Origin: Symsagittifera roscoffensis
Taxonomy: Eukaryota; Xenacoelomorpha; Acoela; Convolutidae
Direction: 5' to 3'
Assembly: GCF_963678635.1 (NCBI RefSeq)
Contig: NC_087068.1
Span: 34,419,436 to 34,483,435, forward strand
DNA length: 64,000 bases
The stretch's first letter is position 1; the number at the start of each line of letters is the position of its first letter. The notes beneath the pieces are model-generated. The model was given only the letters and a program-made list of their open reading frames with translations. It ran no database searches and was not told the origin of the DNA. A program made the translations under genes and the position numbers. Shown here piece by piece: positions 62,981-64,000 of this stretch.

Positions 62981-64000
62981 CTTGGTAACTTTTTCACACA
63001 CAATGACAATTAAACTGCACATTTCTCTCCAACTCTGTCTCGTCTCGTCTTCGTCAATTCTTATTCCATGGCGTCATCTTGTTCGCCCATCTCACTGTCT
63101 TCCAGCACCTTCTGCAGCATTTCAAAATAGTTGCGGGCCGTGCCCCAACTTTCTTGCTCCAGCGGTCTCTGTTAAAAGTAGAGCAGGAGATCCTTGTTCA
63201 GTTTTCACTGCAGGCTCCGGCAGAAACTGGTGTGTACACAGGCTTACGTTTCGTTCCAGATCAGCTAGTAAGAACTCCTTTTTCTCGCTTTCTGTCGTAC
63301 AAGACATTCCAGCCACCCTTGTTATAACTGTTGTGACGGCGTTTTTTGCGTCAGGATTGGTCTCTTGTAGGCACCCCGTCCTATATTCAGCTGGAAAGGT
63401 TGATAAGCATCCGTGTTTCTGGACATATGAGGCTTCGCGCGTTCTCATATCTACGACGTCATGACGTCACGGAACCAAGGCATTAACCATTGCTTTGTCC
63501 ATTTCCTTTCGATGTATTTGGGTCTCCTCAGGATTTTGCAGGTGGTCTTGAACAGATCCAGTTTTCTGCTGAGACTCACTTTCGTCAGAAATTCAGGGAA
63601 GGGTACTGCCATTTCCTGCTCGTTCGTTCCTGCATTAGCTTCAAGCCCTTTCACTGCTTACATGGTACTGACACCAATATGGACACATTTGAGGATTACT
63701 GCTTGTTGAAAATCAAAGTACCCGTCCCTGGCTTCTCCGTCGACGGATGGGTTATAGGCCATTCCAAGCACACCTGAAACATGTTAGAAGGACCTCTGCT
63801 TCCCTAACTTCGATATTCTTTCAGGCTCCTGACCCTTTCCAGTAGTTCTCTAGTGACTTTAATTTCTTTGGTATAGCACGTCCTGATTTCCGGGATCTGA
63901 AATGACATAACTTGGAAGAGCTCCAACAAGGCCCTCACCAAGACCTCTTCACGCTTCGCTCCTCTTTGTCTGACAGCCTTCACGCATTCCTCTATCACCG
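62981..64000 (-). pseudogene. ORF2 C-terminal region of the diverged subfamily
   Basis: Minus-strand segments correspond in order to copy 1. CVKAVRQRGAKREEVLVRAL (64.0-63.8 kb) matches the CVEMLREGDERAKALLLLAL block. GMAYNPSVDGEARDGYFDFQ (63.75 kb) matches GIAYN...DIRDCFFDYE. DLFKTTCKILRRP and KQWLMPWFRDVMTS (63.6-63.5 kb) match the FETMCKI and LMPWFR blocks. KNAVTTVITR and ADLERNVSLC (63.3 kb) match RNAVTTAVK and EDLERNVTLC. The middle third is deleted. Amino-acid identity looks low outside these blocks, so they mark the constrained positions. The element continues past the window edge. Confidence 0.65.

Overview
The window is animal (metazoan) nuclear DNA. Genes are spliced, with GT/AG introns of tens to thousands of bases. 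The only host gene I recognise is a Rab-type small GTPase, and almost everything else is nested, decayed retroelements. I cannot name the species. An invertebrate with compact introns fits best.

Layout. 1-2160 is AT-rich sequence with no gene I can name. 2209-8534 holds the first three coding exons of a Rab-family GTPase on the minus strand (exons 1 and 2 at 8534-8333, exon 3 at 2374-2209). The roughly 6 kb intron between exons 2 and 3 carries a broken copy of exon 3 and a degraded endonuclease/reverse-transcriptase non-LTR retrotransposon (about 3640-7140). A ~240 bp SINE-like insert with an 11 bp target-site duplication sits inside that retrotransposon.

From 8.9 kb to the right edge the window is a graveyard of one family of giant Ty3/gypsy-like elements. 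The most complete copy runs from a long LTR-like region (11.5-14.1 kb) through Gag (14.5-17.2 kb), protease, reverse transcriptase, RNase H and integrase (17.2-22.3 kb). ORF1 ends, after the integrase tail, in a divergent macro (ADP-ribose-binding) domain (to 23.9 kb). After a gap of ~360 bp comes a second giant reading frame (ORF2, to about 37.0 kb) in the position where retroviruses carry env. ORF2 begins with a coiled coil and an SGNH-hydrolase-like domain. It then continues for roughly 2,000 residues that I cannot assign but that are conserved between copies. A direct tandem duplication of 4.19 kb (21,995-26,186 = 26,187-30,377) interrupts this copy. A second, internally deleted copy lies at 40.5-45.0 kb, and a third, minus-strand copy lies at 61.8-58.9 kb with the cleanest stretch of ORF2. 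A clearly diverged relative enters from the right edge on the minus strand (62.2-64.0 kb).

Between the second and third copies is an imperfect inverted repeat with arms of about 5.5 and 6.6 kb (45.2-50.7 and 52.3-58.9 kb). Each arm carries the family's 3' non-coding module, a non-LTR-type reverse transcriptase with a C-terminal endonuclease-like block, and an LTR-like block. A 200 bp N gap sits at the centre, among ~620 bp tandem units. Short motifs built on CCGGAGGGG, and an 18 bp palindrome, recur throughout the non-coding modules.

If intact, the giant element would make a conventional Gag-Pol whose Pol ends in a macro-type domain, plus a second polyprotein that starts with an esterase-like domain. 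No copy here is intact: stops, frameshifts, an RT deletion and an altered integrase residue are all present. The evidence for the system is conservation of the reading frames between diverged copies, not activity of any one copy.
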